A stretch of 64,000 nt of DNA from Thiorhodovibrio winogradskyi (GTDB taxonomy: Bacteria > Pseudomonadota > Gammaproteobacteria > Chromatiales > Chromatiaceae): contig NZ_CP121472.1 of assembly GCF_036208045.1 (NCBI RefSeq), positions 4,475,531 to 4,539,530 on the forward strand. The letters are read 5' to 3'. Below are positions 1-8,754 of the stretch, piece by piece. How positions within the stretch are numbered: position 1 is the first letter of the stretch; every line of letters starts with the position of its first letter. The translations under genes were made by a program, and so were the position numbers. A model generated the notes under the pieces. That model saw only the letters and a list, made by a program, of their open reading frames with translations, did not search any database and was not told where the DNA came from.

Positions 1-1
1 T

Positions 2-787
2 GCCGAGGCCATCGACAGCCGCACAGTGGTTGAGCTACCCGACCAGCGTGCCGGCATCACCCAGATTGTTTACCCGCTGTACGACAAACGCGACGATGTC
101 TACGGTGTCTTGCTCCAGCTCACCCCCGAGCCCGGCTTCAACAACCAACGCCTGACTTACGGGCTGTTGCGCATCTACTCAAACTATCTTGCCCTGCTCG
201 ACGACAGCCACCGCGACCGCCTGACCAATCTGCTCAATCGCGAGACGCTCGACACCGAAATCACCAAACGCATTATTGCCCATGCCGGCAGCAGGGGGCC
301 CGAGCACGCCAAGCGCCGCAACGCGGACAAGACCCGCGCCTGGCTGACCCTGGTGGACATCGATTACTTCAAGCGCATCAACGACGGCTGGGGCCATCTC
401 TACGGCGACGAGGTCTTGATCCTGCTCGCGCGCCTGCTCGAGAAAATCTTCCGCCAAGAGGATCTGCTCTTCCGCTATGGCGGCGAGGAGTTCGTCGTCC
501 TCTTCCAGGCGCCTGGGCCGGACATTGCCCAGAGCATCTGCGAACGCGCGCGCAAGACCATCGCGGAGCACATCTTTCCTACCGTCGGCTCGGTCACTGT
601 CAGCATCGGGGCCACCGAAATCCGCGATCAGGACGGTGTTTCCATGGTCATCGACGAAGCCGACAAAGCGCTCTACTACGCCAAGGAACACGGCCGCGAC
701 CAGGTGCGCTTTTACTCGGACCTGATCAACTCAGGACTCATTGACACCAAAACGCGCGCCAACGGTGGAGGCGTGGACTTTTTCTAA
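2..787 (+). CDS. GGDEF diguanylate cyclase, 3' part (5' end outside window)
   Basis: The reading frame is open from the first bases of the window, so the start lies upstream and only the C-terminal part is seen. The visible protein ends in a GGDEF domain with the active motif GGEEF (YGGEEF near base 480). An RxxD motif (RQED) ends five residues before GGEEF, the position of the c-di-GMP inhibitory I-site. The protein should therefore make c-di-GMP from two GTP and be product-inhibited. The sequence before the GGDEF domain looks like the end of a sensory (GAF-like) domain, but too little is visible to name it. The gene converges on soeC. Confidence 0.9.
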   Translation, partial: AEAIDSRTVVELPDQRAGITQIVYPLYDKRDDVYGVLLQLTPEPGFNNQRLTYGLLRIYSNYLALLDDSHRDRLTNLLNRETLDTEITKRIIAHAGSRGPEHAKRRNADKTRAWLTLVDIDYFKRINDGWGHLYGDEVLILLARLLEKIFRQEDLLFRYGGEEFVVLFQAPGPDIAQSICERARKTIAEHIFPTVGSVTVSIGATEIRDQDGVSMVIDEADKALYYAKEHGRDQVRFYSDLINSGLIDTKTRANGGGVDFF

Positions 788-818
788 TCCAGCACCTGGC
801 AATACCCAAGCTGGTTAA

Positions 819-856
819 AACGCCTGATACATTAGGCGCGCCCAGGCGTTATCAGG
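819..856. terminator. Inverted repeat between convergent genes, possible terminator
   Basis: AACGCCTG (819-826) pairs with CAGGCGTT (843-850). An alternative pairing is CCTGATA (823-829) with TATCAGG (850-856). It lies between the stop of the GGDEF gene and the stop of soeC and overlaps the soeC stop. There is no clear U-tract, so a terminator role is only suggested by position. Confidence 0.3.
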
Positions 857-1832
857 AAACCCTCTGATAGTAGAGATTTTGCGGGTGCTGAGCCTCGGCG
901 AAGAAGTACCAGCGCTCGGCAACCAGGCCGAGATATTGAATCAGGAACGCCAGAATAGGCAGGTTGGGCGATTTGGTGACATAGGCCAGACCAATCAGCA
1001 ACACAGGCACGGGAAAGACCAGCACCATGAACAGCGACCGGACCATTGTCAGGGTTCGCGGCCCCCTGTGATGAAAGAACTCCCGCGTGTTGAAAGAGCC
1101 AGCTGAGAAGCCCTGGGATGTCTGGGCAATACCTTGATGACGCACGCCGATGGCGGTTTTGAGGTTGCTGCGGTATTTAATCCGACGATTGCGCAGCAGG
1201 GAGGCGCCGCGCGACAGGAAGGCAATGGCGGTGAAAATCACCGCCCAGGTGCCAAAGAAGGTGACCAGGTCATTGCCAAGGAAGGCCGAGTAAGCCGCCG
1301 CCAGCATGAAGCCAGAGGCCAGGCCAAAGAAGGTAAAGTTAAACACCGTCAGCGGCGAGGCCCATTCCTGCAGGAATTTCACGCTGGCGTAAATCATGGC
1401 GGTAGCGACAAAAAGCGCGAAGGCCACCAAGGCACCGAAGACACCAACCAGCAGGCTGGCATCGACCGGCAGCGCATCCTCGCCGGCCACCACAAAGGGT
1501 TGGGTCCAGCCCATCCAGTGGATCAGACCAAAGGTCGCCACCAGCACCATGAGCAAGGGCAGCACTATGACCTCGCGCGACAACCAGGAGGTGCGCCATT
1601 TAGTCGCCGTGCGCCAGGCCCGCTCCGGTCGCCCGAGGTGGAAGAAGGAGGAAACAAGCCCAGTCAGCAACAGGGCGAAAGCAATCAGGCTACCAAAGAG
1701 ATAATAGTCGGAACTCTGTGCCTCGATCAGATGAATGCGCGAATACACCTGTCCGGTGACGAGCGCCAAAAACAACCCCTGACCGGCACCGAGCAGGGTA
1801 GTGAGAAAAATCACGGAAAAGGCAGGATGCAT
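852..1832 (-). CDS. soeC: Membrane anchor subunit of sulfite dehydrogenase (SoeC, NrfD/DmsC type)
   Basis: A 326-residue polytopic membrane protein with about eight hydrophobic segments, starting in the first 25 residues (HPAFSVIFLTTLLGAGQGLF). Length and pattern fit the DmsC/NrfD-like quinone-interacting anchor of the SoeABC complex. It is the last gene after soeA and soeB on the same strand, 65 bases behind soeB. In the known A. vinosum system this subunit anchors the cytoplasmic sulfite-oxidising module to the membrane and passes electrons to quinone. Related polysulfide and DMSO reductases share the fold, so the assignment depends on the whole cluster. Confidence 0.85.
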   Translation of the reverse strand: MHPAFSVIFLTTLLGAGQGLFLALVTGQVYSRIHLIEAQSSDYYLFGSLIAFALLLTGLVSSFFHLGRPERAWRTATKWRTSWLSREVIVLPLLMVLVATFGLIHWMGWTQPFVVAGEDALPVDASLLVGVFGALVAFALFVATAMIYASVKFLQEWASPLTVFNFTFFGLASGFMLAAAYSAFLGNDLVTFFGTWAVIFTAIAFLSRGASLLRNRRIKYRSNLKTAIGVRHQGIAQTSQGFSAGSFNTREFFHHRGPRTLTMVRSLFMVLVFPVPVLLIGLAYVTKSPNLPILAFLIQYLGLVAERWYFFAEAQHPQNLYYQRVS

Positions 1833-1897
1833 GGTCTTTCACGAACTCTTGTAATCGGTGGTCGGTGAGCGGTGATCGGTGGCCTGGCGCATACGCG

Positions 1898-2620
1898 CTA
1901 CCAGGTCACATCCTCGAGGGTTTCCTCGCCGTGGTAAACGGTTAGGTCTTCCTTCTTCAGCGGATTATCGACGCGCTGGAGGTCATCCTCGGTGATGTGC
2001 ATGCGGTTCTTCTGTCGCGGCAGATAGTGGTTCGCCGGCTGCGTCCCCCACTCCGGCATCAGCGCATAGCCGCCGCGCTCGCGAATGGCGATTGACACCT
2101 CGGAATCCGGATCATGCACATCGCCATAGAGGCGCGCGCTGGTCGGACAAGCCAGCACGCAAGCGGGCTTGCGCTCGGCTTCTGGCAGGGATTGGTCGGT
2201 GATGCGATCAATGCACAGAGTGCATTTTTTCATCACCTTCTGCTGGGCATCGAGTTCTCGCACGCCATAAGGACAGGCCCAGGAGCAGTATTTACAGCCG
2301 ATGCATTTGTCGTAATCGACCAGCACCACGCCGTTGTCCTCGCGCTTGTAGGACGCACCTGTTGGGCACACCGGCACGCAGGGCGGATCCTCGCAATGCA
2401 GGCAGCTCTTGGGAAAATGGACAGTCTCGGTATTGGGATAGCTGCCCACCTCGAAGGTCTGCACCCGGTTGAAAAAGGTGCCGGTGGGATCGGCGTCATA
2501 GGGATTCTCATCCACCATGGGCCCGGCCCAGCCCGAGGTGTTCCACTGCTTGCACGAGGTCACGCAGGCATGACAGCCCACACAGACATTCAGATCGATT
2601 ACCAGGGCGAGTTGAGTCAT
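1898..2620 (-). CDS. soeB: Iron-sulfur subunit of sulfite dehydrogenase (SoeB)
   Basis: A 240-residue ferredoxin-type electron-transfer subunit. Four cysteine groups are visible: CVGCHACVTSC near the start, CLHCEDPPCVPVCP, CIGCKYCSWACP, and CTLC with a later CVLACP. This is the 16-cysteine pattern for four [4Fe-4S] clusters in DmsB/PsrB/SoeB proteins. There is no signal peptide, which fits a cytoplasmic complex. It lies between soeA (116-base gap) and soeC, and should carry electrons from the molybdenum subunit to the membrane anchor. Confidence 0.87.
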   Translation of the reverse strand: MTQLALVIDLNVCVGCHACVTSCKQWNTSGWAGPMVDENPYDADPTGTFFNRVQTFEVGSYPNTETVHFPKSCLHCEDPPCVPVCPTGASYKREDNGVVLVDYDKCIGCKYCSWACPYGVRELDAQQKVMKKCTLCIDRITDQSLPEAERKPACVLACPTSARLYGDVHDPDSEVSIAIRERGGYALMPEWGTQPANHYLPRQKNRMHITEDDLQRVDNPLKKEDLTVYHGEETLEDVTW

Positions 2621-2736
2621 CGCTGTACCCTAAGATGCAGCACGCCTAAAGCGGCGTACCTGACACGGAAGCACCCCGGGGGCCAACACCCCCTTGGCGC
2701 CAAATCATGATGGATCGGCATCGCGAGCGCGTGTGG

Positions 2737-5643
2737 CTATTTCTTGCCGAAGACGCCAGCCACATAGGCCTGCCAGCGCCCGCGCGGGCGGGTCAACTGC
2801 CCGGGCAGGGCTTTCATCGGCGTGAACTGCGGCTCGGTGATCTTTTTGCTGGTCGGTTCCGCCGGGTAGATACGCACCCGGGTGTCGAACCAGGCCGCTT
2901 GCCCGGTGAGCGGATCGGAGTTTGACAGCACCTGACCGCCATCCTGGGACACCACCGGCAGCTCCTCGCCAATGACATGATTGAGCAGGAACCCCTTCTT
3001 GGACTCATCGGCATTGGCGCTCAGCCCCCAGGCCCCGGCACCCTTGCCGATGGCGTTCCAGGTCCAGACGGTGCCCGGCTCGACGGCCTCGGAATAGCGG
3101 CACATGCACTTGACGCGGTTGAGATGGGACTCGACCCAGATCCAGTCGCCGTCCTTGATGCCCTGGGCAATGGCCACCTTGGGATTCACGAACAGATAAT
3201 TGTGGCTGTGAATTTGCCGCAACCAGGCGTTCTGGCTGTCCCAACTGTGATACATGGCCATCGGTCGCTGGGTCAGGGCCGTGAGCGGATAGCGGTTTTT
3301 ATCCACTCGCTGCGCCTCCAAGGGCTCATAGTAGAAGGGCAAGGGGTCAAAAAAGGTCTCGATGCGCTCGCGATAGCGCTCTGGCGGGCGGCGTCCGGGC
3401 CATTTCCCCTGAGCCGCGGCGCGGAAACGTTGCAGAACCTCGGAATGGATATGAATCAGAATCGGCTCGGCCCACTTGGTCATGCCATGAGCACGCGCCC
3501 AGTGCAGATAGCCCTTGTTCCAGTTGCGCATGTACTGGTAACTGCGCGGTAACTCGTAGTGGAAAAAGCAGTGATTGGCGGCATACTGCTCCCACTGGTT
3601 GGGATTGGGCTCGCCTTTCATCGCCTTGTCGCCAAACTTGCCACGGAAACCAGCCAGAAACCCAATGCCGGAACCCGGCGAGGTCTCATAATTGACCACG
3701 AAATCCGGGTAGTTGCGGAACTTGGGCGTCCCGTCGTCGTTGGTGAAGGCCGGCAAGCCAAGGCGCGCGCCCAGTTCAATGAGCACATCCTGGAAGGGCC
3801 GGCACTCGCCCTTGGGCGGCAGCACGGGCAGGCGCACGGCATCGACCGGGCCGTCAAACTCGGAGATCGGCCGGTCGAGCATAGAGAGCACATCGTGGCG
3901 CTCCAGATAGGTAGTATCGGGCAGCACCAGATCGGCAAAGGCGACCGTCTCGGATGAATAGGTGTCGCACACCACCAGGAAGGGGATTTTGTACTCGCCG
4001 TTCTCATGCCGGTCGACCAGCATCTTGCGCGCTTCGACCGTGTTCATCGACGAGTTCCACGCCATGTTGGCCATGAAGAGGAAGAGGGTGTCGATGGGAT
4101 AGGGGTCGCCGCGCCAGGCGTTGGTGATGACATTGTGCATCAAGCCATGCGCCGCCAGCGGGTATTCCCAGGAGAAGGCTTTGTCGAGTCGCACCGGCTC
4201 GCCCTCGGCATCGACGAACAAATCCTCCGGCTTGGCTGGCCAGCCGAGCGGCAGGCCGTCGAGCGGGGTATTCGGCTGCACGGCGTCCGGGCTGTTCGGT
4301 GGCTTGGGGCAGGGCGGAATCGGTTTGGGAAAAGGCGCCTTGTGGCGAAAGCCGCCCGGGCGGTCGATGGTGCCCAGCACCGTCATGAGAATGCTCAGCG
4401 CGCGGATGGTCTGGAAGCCATTCGAGTGCGCCGCCAGGCCGCGCATGGCGTGGAAGGCCACAGGGTTGCCGGTGACCGAGGCATGCTCGTTGTCCCAGGC
4501 ATCGGTCCAGCTGATCGGCAGCTCGATTTTGTGGTCGCGCGCCATGATGCCCATTTCATGGGACAGGCGACGAATGGTCTCGGCCGGGATGCCGGTAATG
4601 CCAGAGGCCCATTCCACCGTGTGCGGCTCAACCCGCTCCTTGAGCAACTGAAAGGAGGTCTTGACTGGAGTGCCGTCCTTCATGGTGAAGGCACCGAGCA
4701 GGCGCGGGTCGGCGCCCTTGGTGTGAGAGAGCACCTCGCCGCTGTTGCGATCCCACCAGAACTTGTCCTGCGGATCGGTACAGCCGCGGGTGACATCAAT
4801 GGAGGTATCGCGGTAGAACATGGCGTGATCGTCACGCTCGGGATCATCAATCACCAGCTCGGCGGCGTTGGTGTATTGGATGAGGAAATCCCGGTCGAAC
4901 AGGCCGGTCTTGAGAATCTCGTTGATCAGCGCCAGAAAGAGCGCGCCGTCGGTGCCGGGTTTGATTGGCACCCACTCGTCGGCGATGGCCGCGTAGCCGG
5001 AGCGCACCGGGTTGATGGCGATAAAGCGCCCGCCCTGGCGTTTGAACTTGGACAGCTCCTTTTTGAGCGGGTTGGAGTGATGATCCTCGGCCGTGCCGAT
5101 CATGACAAACAGCTTGGCGTGATCAAGATCCGGCCCGCCGAACTCCCAGAAGGAGCCGCCGATGGAGTAGATCATGCCGGTGGCCATGTTGACCGAGCAG
5201 AAGCCGCCGTGGGCGGCATAATTCGGCGTGCCAAACTGCTTGGCGAACATGCCGGTGAGCGCCTGCATCTGATCGCGCCCGGTGAAAAGCGCGAACTGCT
5301 TGGGGTCTTCCGCGCGCAGTCGCCCGAGGCGCTCGGTCAGCATGCTCATGGCCTGGTCCCAGGAGATTTCCTCGAACTGGGACTCGCCACGCTTGGCATT
5401 GGCCTTGCGCCGCAGCGGCTTGGTCAGACGCGCCGGGGAGACCTGCTTCATGATGCCCGAGGAGCCCTTGGCACAGAGAATGCCTTGGTTCAGCGGATGA
5501 TCCGGATTGCCCTCAATGTAGCGCACCTCGCCATCGCGCAGATGAACGCGAATACCACAACGGCAGGCACACATGTAGCAGGTGGTTTCCTTGACTTCGT
5601 GGTGGCCGATGGACTGATCGGAACGAGAGGCGGGATCGTGCAT
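2737..5643 (-). CDS. soeA: Molybdopterin subunit of sulfite dehydrogenase (SoeA)
   Basis: A 968-residue molybdopterin oxidoreductase of the DMSO reductase family. It begins with a [4Fe-4S] motif (C22, C25, C29, C57) and continues with molybdopterin-binding domains ending in a molydopterin dinucleotide-binding domain near residues 800-930. C149 in GGFCSVN is a possible Mo ligand. No twin-arginine signal is present, unlike periplasmic polysulfide reductases, which supports the cytoplasmic SoeA assignment. The start ATG at 5643 has AGGGG seven bases upstream. Predicted role: oxidation of sulfite to sulfate in the cytoplasm, with electrons passing to SoeB and SoeC, the last step of sulfur oxidation in many purple sulfur bacteria. 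Confidence 0.87.
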   Translation of the reverse strand: MHDPASRSDQSIGHHEVKETTCYMCACRCGIRVHLRDGEVRYIEGNPDHPLNQGILCAKGSSGIMKQVSPARLTKPLRRKANAKRGESQFEEISWDQAMSMLTERLGRLRAEDPKQFALFTGRDQMQALTGMFAKQFGTPNYAAHGGFCSVNMATGMIYSIGGSFWEFGGPDLDHAKLFVMIGTAEDHHSNPLKKELSKFKRQGGRFIAINPVRSGYAAIADEWVPIKPGTDGALFLALINEILKTGLFDRDFLIQYTNAAELVIDDPERDDHAMFYRDTSIDVTRGCTDPQDKFWWDRNSGEVLSHTKGADPRLLGAFTMKDGTPVKTSFQLLKERVEPHTVEWASGITGIPAETIRRLSHEMGIMARDHKIELPISWTDAWDNEHASVTGNPVAFHAMRGLAAHSNGFQTIRALSILMTVLGTIDRPGGFRHKAPFPKPIPPCPKPPNSPDAVQPNTPLDGLPLGWPAKPEDLFVDAEGEPVRLDKAFSWEYPLAAHGLMHNVITNAWRGDPYPIDTLFLFMANMAWNSSMNTVEARKMLVDRHENGEYKIPFLVVCDTYSSETVAFADLVLPDTTYLERHDVLSMLDRPISEFDGPVDAVRLPVLPPKGECRPFQDVLIELGARLGLPAFTNDDGTPKFRNYPDFVVNYETSPGSGIGFLAGFRGKFGDKAMKGEPNPNQWEQYAANHCFFHYELPRSYQYMRNWNKGYLHWARAHGMTKWAEPILIHIHSEVLQRFRAAAQGKWPGRRPPERYRERIETFFDPLPFYYEPLEAQRVDKNRYPLTALTQRPMAMYHSWDSQNAWLRQIHSHNYLFVNPKVAIAQGIKDGDWIWVESHLNRVKCMCRYSEAVEPGTVWTWNAIGKGAGAWGLSANADESKKGFLLNHVIGEELPVVSQDGGQVLSNSDPLTGQAAWFDTRVRIYPAEPTSKKITEPQFTPMKALPGQLTRPRGRWQAYVAGVFGKK

Positions 5644-5691
5644 GGAGGGAACCCCTGAAGGCGGCTGCCGGGTAAATTAGCAAAGCCTGAC

Positions 5692-5721
5692 ATTCTACTC
5701 GGCCCAGGCGACTGGTTACAA
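5692..5721 (-). promoter_or_regulatory. Possible sigma70-like promoter of soeABC
   Basis: On the minus strand TTGTAA (5721-5716) and TAGAAT (5697-5692) are separated by 18 bases, about 50 bases before the soeA start. The match is approximate and based on consensus only. Confidence 0.25.
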
Positions 5722-5880
5722 ACCGCAATCTCCTAGGGTTTTTTGATTGGGGCTTCGGCCCGAGGTCATTCAGCCAAGCCGTCTGCATCTGAAAGACGCC
5801 GCGACTAGATCAATGAATCCGCGATTGATCGATCTCCTTATGGTCGATACAACCGTGTCATGGGCGCACAAAAAATGGGG

Positions 5881-5916
5881 CGCACAAAAAAGGGCCTTGC
5901 GGCCCTTTTTTGTGCG
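5881..5916. terminator. Strong bidirectional rho-independent terminator
   Basis: A perfect 16-base inverted repeat with loop TTGC: the arms begin CGCACAAAAAAGGGCC and are mirrored at 5901-5916. The A/T tracts give a U-run on both strands. It lies 20 bases after the stop of the small minus-strand gene at 5936-6190. A partial direct copy of the outer arm (gcgcacaaaaaa) lies just before it. Confidence 0.85.
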
Positions 5917-5935
5917 GGAGTGTGGTGAGAATGCG

Positions 5936-6190
5936 TTAGCGCATGTCAGCCGGCAGCCAGGCTGAAACGCGAGCGCGCTCTTCGCTCACATCAATGTCGA
6001 AATGCTGGTTGAGAACATCCAACGCCTCGTCAAGGTCGGAGCAGCCCCAGTCGTCCATGACGACATGATTGTCGCAATCCTCGACGTGATAGCAGTGCTC
6101 GGGATCGACGGCGTCGTAACGCAGGCGGAATCCGGAGCCCGCGGGTTGGTTCCACTTGTAGCGGATCACTTCGTTTTGTTCGTCGTACAT
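5936..6190 (-). CDS. Small acidic hypothetical protein
   Basis: A protein of 84 residues, rich in Asp and Glu, starting MYDEQNEVIRYKW and containing two cysteines close together (HCYHVEDCDNH) plus a third (WGCSDLDEAL). I do not recognise the family. I chose the ATG at 6190 because AAGAGA lies about seven bases upstream; the frame extends to a GTG at 6235 without a good ribosome site. It is a single gene followed by a strong terminator, so it is probably expressed alone. The cysteines and acidic patches could suggest metal binding, but that is a guess. Confidence 0.6.
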   Translation of the reverse strand: MYDEQNEVIRYKWNQPAGSGFRLRYDAVDPEHCYHVEDCDNHVVMDDWGCSDLDEALDVLNQHFDIDVSEERARVSAWLPADMR

Positions 6191-6698
6191 GTTGATCTCT
6201 TGAATTCGGTCAGTGGCGTGATGCTTGGTGGGCACTTGAGGATTGCCTTGTACTTTTTTCCCGAACGGCTCCCGAATGGACTGCCTGAGGTCAGTCGCGA
6301 AAACCCGCGCTCTAAATGATGCAGTTTGACGCGCCTAATACACAGACCCAATCGAACACAAGCAGCATTAGCGTCAGATTGTTTCCATCAAAGTCATTTG
6401 GCGATCTAGGGAAAACCCGATTCGGGCAAGCCCCAAGTGGCGAAACCGACAATGTTGCATCGAGGTAACATCTCGATCTCATGCCTTCAGTTTAGACCGG
6501 ATCAGCAAGCTTGACAACCGGGAAAAAGATCGAACTGCGAAGAAAATCTCAGTCAGGACGCTAGCCGATGACCAGCTCAGACAAAAACTGACAGCCGCGG
6601 GAAAAAAGTGACAGCTTTTTGCTAAAAAGCGACAGTCAGCTGGCACGGGCGCCACCACTCCAGTCAATGCCTCCGACCCGCCGCATACGCGGCGATGA
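6191..6698. other. Intergenic region with repeated TGACAG boxes
   Basis: No convincing gene is seen in about 500 bases; short frames here lack family resemblance. At 6589-6594 and 6609-6614 TGACAG recurs with 20-base spacing, followed by CGACAG at 6630-6635, with A-rich spacers. Such spaced copies resemble the multiple transposase-binding repeats at ends of IS21-like elements, so this may be a relic. No transposase remains. Confidence 0.35.
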
Positions 6699-7769
6699 TC
6701 AGCGGACCAGCTTGAGCGGATCACCGGGGTCCACGCCTTCCATGAACGGGATACGTCTGTCGTTGTGTGTCACCCGGTAGATCAGTCCCATCCAGTTGCC
6801 GACCACGCCCTCGGCGCTGTCGTGCCAAGTGTTGTCAAGTCCGGCCGCGATGCGCGCCTCTGGAAACTCAGGTGGCGAGCGGCCACGATCCAGATAACGA
6901 TCAACCAGATCGCGCTGCTCGCGCAGGATAGCCTTGGCCTTGAGGTTGAAAAAATGCTCGGGGAAAGGCGGATAGTCCTTGCGCGCGCCACTGATGTAAC
7001 GCCCCACCTCGCGTTTGTATTCCTTGAGCAGGGAGATAAGATCGTATTCCGGGTGGCCCTGGAACATCACCAGCCGGAAGCCATCCTCGCTCACAGCCAG
7101 ATGCACGCCGGCCTCCGGACTTTCGACCAACACCCGGCAGCCGGCGGCCTCGAACTGCGCGCGGCTGATCTCATTAAAGCGGGAATGCGGCACGTCAAAC
7201 AGCGTATTGACCGAGCTGACCAGCGGGTGGGCGCGCTCGACCACCCGGTGCGCATAGACACCCCAGCATTTCTCCGGCAGACGCTGACGGCGCTGACCGT
7301 GGCGGAATTGCATCACCGCATGGGTCGCCAGGCAGGAGCAGAGGCTGGAGGTCACATGCGCGCCCGCCCAGTCCATCACCTCGATCAGGGGCCCCCAGAA
7401 GGGCTCGTCGGCCAGGTTGGGCCCGGTGACATTGGCGCCGGTGACAATCAGGGCATCAAGGCCCTCTGTTTTCAGCTGACTGAAGGGCTCGTAGTAGCGT
7501 TCAATGTAGGCCGCCGCCTCGCTGGAGCGCTTGAGTCCGTCGAGCGTGAAGGGGTGGACATAGAACTGCGCGATCTGATTGCTCTGGCCAATCAGGCGCA
7601 GAAACTGGCGTTCGGTCGCGCGCAGGGCGGCGTCCGGCATCATGTTGAGCAGGCCGATGTGCAGCTCGCGAATATCCTGCACGACAGCATGTTCGGCTGG
7701 CAGGATGTTCTGGCCTTCTTCGCGCAGGCGCTCGAAGGCCGGCAGATCGTTGTGGGCAACCAGGGGCAT
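6699..7769 (-). CDS. metA: Homoserine O-acyltransferase, MetA (HTS) family
   Basis: A 356-residue member of the MetA/HTS family, which transfers an acyl group from CoA to homoserine in methionine synthesis. The nucleophile is probably C146 in SSLCSCLATH, aligning with E. coli C142, and the catalytic His and Glu are H239 and E241 in QGHPEYD. The position that separates succinyl from acetyl users (Gly111 in E. coli MetA, Glu in acetyl-CoA enzymes) is Thr115 here, so the acyl donor cannot be read from the sequence. Start ATG 7769 has GAGGTG seven bases upstream. It follows a P-loop ATPase gene by 11 bases and is likely co-transcribed with it. Confidence 0.85.
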   Translation of the reverse strand: MPLVAHNDLPAFERLREEGQNILPAEHAVVQDIRELHIGLLNMMPDAALRATERQFLRLIGQSNQIAQFYVHPFTLDGLKRSSEAAAYIERYYEPFSQLKTEGLDALIVTGANVTGPNLADEPFWGPLIEVMDWAGAHVTSSLCSCLATHAVMQFRHGQRRQRLPEKCWGVYAHRVVERAHPLVSSVNTLFDVPHSRFNEISRAQFEAAGCRVLVESPEAGVHLAVSEDGFRLVMFQGHPEYDLISLLKEYKREVGRYISGARKDYPPFPEHFFNLKAKAILREQRDLVDRYLDRGRSPPEFPEARIAAGLDNTWHDSAEGVVGNWMGLIYRVTHNDRRIPFMEGVDPGDPLKLVR

Positions 7770-7780
7770 GGGCGGGCACC

Positions 7781-8674
7781 TCAGTTGTCGAGTGGTTCGG
7801 GGTCGGTATCCGGCTGGACCGGCGGCTGGACCGGCTTGCGGGCAATGGCGGTGGCGAGCAGCTCGATAAAGTCGGGCTCATCGCGCACCTGAGCGACCTC
7901 CTTGGAACTCACGCTATAGCCATGCGGCCGGGCGATGGCCTCGTAGCGCGGCACCCGCGAGTGGAACAGCCGCGGGAAGACCCAGCGGGTGAAGTCATTG
8001 GGGTCGATATCGGCGACATACTCGAGGCCATGCTCGGCGAGATAGTCCTTGACCGCCGAGAGTAGGAAATCCGGGCGAAAATACAGCGGCTTGGGATCGG
8101 CCTGGGCGCGTTCGATCAGCTTGATCTCGTCTTCCCGTGGCACCTGAATGTAGAGAATCAGCGTATGACGCGCCAGCAACTCAATGATCTCGGGCTCGTC
8201 GAGTTCACACAGGCTGCCGCCGACATCGTTGACGAAGTGCTGATAGCCGTAGATTTCCCGCGCCTTGTCGATAAAGCTAGGCACATCCTGCATGGCTTGG
8301 ATTTCGGCCGCGCGATAAAGCGCCTGACGACGGGTGAATTCCTTCAGCCCCATGCCGCCTTTTTCTGGATCGCCTAGCTGGCCAACGAAGCTTAGCACCG
8401 GCCCCAGATCGGTGATCTTGATGTTGTTCTTGATCGCGATCCAGTCGCGCCGCAGCAGATCGCGCAAAAAGGGCACCTGCATGGCCTGGCTTTTGATCAG
8501 ATCCAGAATGGGCTCGTCGAGATAGCGCGTGCCGATGCGGTAGTCGCCCGAGTAGTGAAACCAGTCATTGCGGCGCAGCAGGGCGGAGAGATAGGTCTTG
8601 CCAACGCCGGACATGCCGAGCAGGGTCACCCGCCGGTTGGGCCATTGGCGGAAGGATTCCGGGGTAAATTTCAC
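7781..8674 (-). CDS. P-loop ATPase/kinase-like protein of unknown function
   Basis: A 297-residue protein with an N-terminal Walker A motif GMSGVGKT (about residues 19-26), which implies ATP or GTP binding. The rest has no domain I can name, although FVNDVGGSLCELDEPE could contain the metal-binding acidic residue. The start is GTG at 8674. It lies directly before metA with an 11-base gap, so the two genes are likely one operon. A link to methionine synthesis or its control is inferred from position only. Related proteins are usually annotated just as ATPase. Confidence 0.7.
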   Translation of the reverse strand: MKFTPESFRQWPNRRVTLLGMSGVGKTYLSALLRRNDWFHYSGDYRIGTRYLDEPILDLIKSQAMQVPFLRDLLRRDWIAIKNNIKITDLGPVLSFVGQLGDPEKGGMGLKEFTRRQALYRAAEIQAMQDVPSFIDKAREIYGYQHFVNDVGGSLCELDEPEIIELLARHTLILYIQVPREDEIKLIERAQADPKPLYFRPDFLLSAVKDYLAEHGLEYVADIDPNDFTRWVFPRLFHSRVPRYEAIARPHGYSVSSKEVAQVRDEPDFIELLATAIARKPVQPPVQPDTDPEPLDN

Positions 8675-8699
8675 GTCGAGAGTCTCGGTGGAAGAGAGT

Positions 8700-8754
8700 G
8701 GTCAGGGGTCAGGGGTCAGGGGTCAGGGGTCAGGGGTCAGGGGTCAGGGGTCAG
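8700..8754. repeat. Heptanucleotide tandem repeat (GTCAGGG)n
   Basis: From 8701, seven perfect copies of GTCAGGG are followed by GTCAG, about 7.7 copies in all. The array overlaps the stop codon of uup (8751-8753) and fills the gap to the ATPase gene start at 8674. Copy number is prone to change by slippage. Confidence 0.95.

Noticed and set aside
1833-1897. Repeated GGTCGGTGA-like run near 1853-1880 as a regulatory element
   Set aside because: Only a few degenerate copies in a 65-base gap; likely a decayed heptamer repeat.
5747-5965. A small plus-strand frame spanning the soeA leader
   Set aside because: It runs through the perfect terminator hairpin at 5881-5916 and has no family resemblance.
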